Below are positions 63,047 to 64,000 of a stretch of DNA of 64,000 nucleotides, in pieces. Origin of the DNA: Rhodoferax sp. BLA1. Its GTDB lineage: Bacteria > Pseudomonadota > Gammaproteobacteria > Burkholderiales > Burkholderiaceae_C. The position numbers were made by a program, and so were the translations under genes. Numbering within the stretch: position 1 is the first letter of the stretch; the number at the start of each line of letters is the position of its first letter. The DNA is taken from NCBI RefSeq assembly GCF_013416775.1, contig NZ_SZVI01000013.1, positions 682,001-746,000 of the forward strand. The letters run 5' to 3'. Below the pieces are notes generated by a model. It searched no databases and was not told the DNA's origin. It saw nothing but the letters and a program-made list of their open reading frames with translations.

Positions 63047-63700
63047 ATGTCAAGAAAACTGAAAAAAGGCTATTTTGTGCGCGGCGAGTTTGTGGCCGAG
63101 GGCAGCGAGCGCGATATTGAGCTCAAAGCCGAGCTCAAAGGCACCGACGATCTGAGTCGCACCGACCTCAAGCGCGAAAGCACCGAGCTGCAAAAACTCG
63201 GTGAAGCGCTGCTGACCCTGCGGACCGATCTGTTGGCGCGTCTGCCCCTGAGCGACAAGTTCCGCGATGCCGTGGCCGACGCCAAACGCATCACCAACTT
63301 CGAGGGCAAACGCCGCCAGATGCAATACATCGGCAAGATGATGCGCAAGCTCGAACCAGCCGAGGTGGACGCGGTGCGCGCCGCCCTGGACGAACAGGCC
63401 AATGGCTCAGCCGCCGAAAATCTGGCGCTGCACCAGGCCGAGTTGTGGCGCGACCGCCTGATCTCTCAAGACGATGCCGCAGGCCAGTGGATCGAGCAGT
63501 ACCCGACCACCGACACCCAGCAATTGCGCGCCCTGATCCGCCAGGCCCGCAAAGACGCGGTGCCCGAAAAACCCGGTGCTGCCGTGCGTCATGGCCGCGC
63601 TTACCGCGAGATTTTCCAGCTGGTGCGTGAGGCCCTGGGCGCCATCCCCGATCCGGACGCCGATACCCCACCCTTCAGCGTCAGCAACGAAGCATCGTGA
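63047..63700 (+). CDS. darP: Ribosome-associated protein DarP (YjgA)
   Basis: A 217-residue basic, helical protein of the DUF615/YjgA family that assists late assembly of the 50S subunit. Characteristic: LKRESTELQKLGEALLTL, LPLSDKFRDAVADAKRITNF, EGKRRQMQYIGKMMRKL. The ATG at 63047 (MSRKLKKGYF) is used; a TTG six bases upstream is less likely. The gene may be leaderless. Its TGA overlaps the GTG of mog. Confidence 0.93.
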   Translation: MSRKLKKGYFVRGEFVAEGSERDIELKAELKGTDDLSRTDLKRESTELQKLGEALLTLRTDLLARLPLSDKFRDAVADAKRITNFEGKRRQMQYIGKMMRKLEPAEVDAVRAALDEQANGSAAENLALHQAELWRDRLISQDDAAGQWIEQYPTTDTQQLRALIRQARKDAVPEKPGAAVRHGRAYREIFQLVREALGAIPDPDADTPPFSVSNEAS

Positions 63701-64000
63701 GCACGGGCTCGCCCTACCCACCGGTCAAGATCGGCATCGTGTCCATCAGCGACCGGGCCAGCAGCGGTGTTTACGAAGACAAAGGCCTGCCAGCCCTGCA
63801 AAGCTGGCTGGCACACGCCCTCAAAAACCCGCTGCAGTTTGAGCCACGCCTGATCCCGGACGAGCAAGCCGTGATTGAGGCCACGCTGATTGGTCTGGTG
63901 GAAGCCGGTTGCGCCCTGGTGCTGACCACCGGCGGCACCGGCCCCGCCCTGCGCGATGTGACACCTGAGGCCACGCTGGCAGTGGGACACAAGGAAATGC
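63697..64000 (+). CDS. mog: Molybdopterin adenylyltransferase (partial, cut by window end)
   Basis: The start (GTG at 63697 overlapping the darP stop) encodes VKIGIVSISDRASSGVYEDKG, then LVLTTGGTGPALRDVTPEATL, the MoCF/MogA signature for adenylating molybdopterin. About 101 codons are visible; the rest lies beyond the window. Confidence 0.9.
   Translation, partial: MSTGSPYPPVKIGIVSISDRASSGVYEDKGLPALQSWLAHALKNPLQFEPRLIPDEQAVIEATLIGLVEAGCALVLTTGGTGPALRDVTPEATLAVGHKEM

Noticed and set aside
1..64000. tRNA, rRNA and CRISPR arrays
   Set aside because: I looked for cloverleaf-like runs with CCA ends, rRNA-like conserved stretches and regularly spaced direct repeats and saw none.

Overview
The window looks like part of the chromosome of a high-GC purple non-sulfur betaproteobacterium of the family Comamonadaceae, most like Rhodoferax. 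Three things point there: the bacteriochlorophyll genes bchE and bchJ, neighbourhoods typical of Comamonadaceae (ribF/ileS/lspA, pmbA/darP/mog, dctABD), and the general codon style. The assignment is inference from gene content; no database was searched. I see no rRNA, tRNA, CRISPR array or prophage.

Layout. 1-3.6 kb: a tightly overlapping four-gene operon encoding an acyl-adenylating enzyme, a haem-oxygenase-like diiron oxidase with the UndA-type ligand pattern, a short-chain dehydrogenase and a periplasmic TPR-like protein. It looks like an uncharacterised small-molecule pathway. 3.5-7.5 kb: two OmpR-type two-component systems on the minus strand. 7.6-9.6 kb: a small unknown protein, a secreted ATP-dependent DNA ligase and an HNH endonuclease. 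9.8-17.7 kb: ribF, three accessory genes (one a broken VOC gene), a remnant of a second ribF 3' end, then ileS, lspA and a Na/phosphate symporter. 17.8-23.2 kb: a TlpA-like thioredoxin, a Tat-exported transglutaminase-like protein, a 41-residue secreted peptide overlapping miaA, an ABC ATPase and a fused pabB. 23.2-24.0 kb: a foreign patch with an IS110 fragment and an AT-richer gene flanked by integron-attC-like motifs. 24.0-30.2 kb: dctD, dctB, dctA and aspA for C4-dicarboxylate uptake and aspartate/fumarate interconversion. 30.5-36.4 kb: an FtsX-type permease and a PhnD-PAS-GGDEF-EAL receptor. 36.5-41.8 kb: an arginine/ornithine uptake operon of the aotJQMOP type behind a candidate sigma-54 promoter, ending in a PLP enzyme. 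41.9-44.0 kb: small accessory genes and an AttH-like protein. 44.0-46.7 kb: a strongly folded non-coding block, then bchJ and bchE behind PpsR-like and FNR-like sites. 46.8-52.9 kb: an orphan hcp, mutS and a cyanide-insensitive type bd oxidase (three subunits). 52.9-55.1 kb: a serine hydrolase and a K+ channel. 55.3-60.9 kb: the aapJQMP general amino-acid importer and a Liv-type binding protein. 61-64 kb: a FlxA-like gene with its own sigma-28 promoter, pmbA, darP and the start of mog.

Main themes. Uptake and use of amino acids and C4-dicarboxylates dominate, as expected of a photoheterotroph. A short palindromic repeat (core AGCCCTT-N7-AAGGGCT) is scattered through the window, both between genes and inside miaA, pabB, mutS, a histidine kinase and the FtsX permease. 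An AttEFGH-like export system appears split: its ATPase, permease and AttH-like parts lie at 20.8, 30.5 and 42.9 kb, all on the plus strand and in the canonical order. Several genes (ribF, flxA-like, darP) have promoters so close to the start codon that their transcripts may be leaderless.
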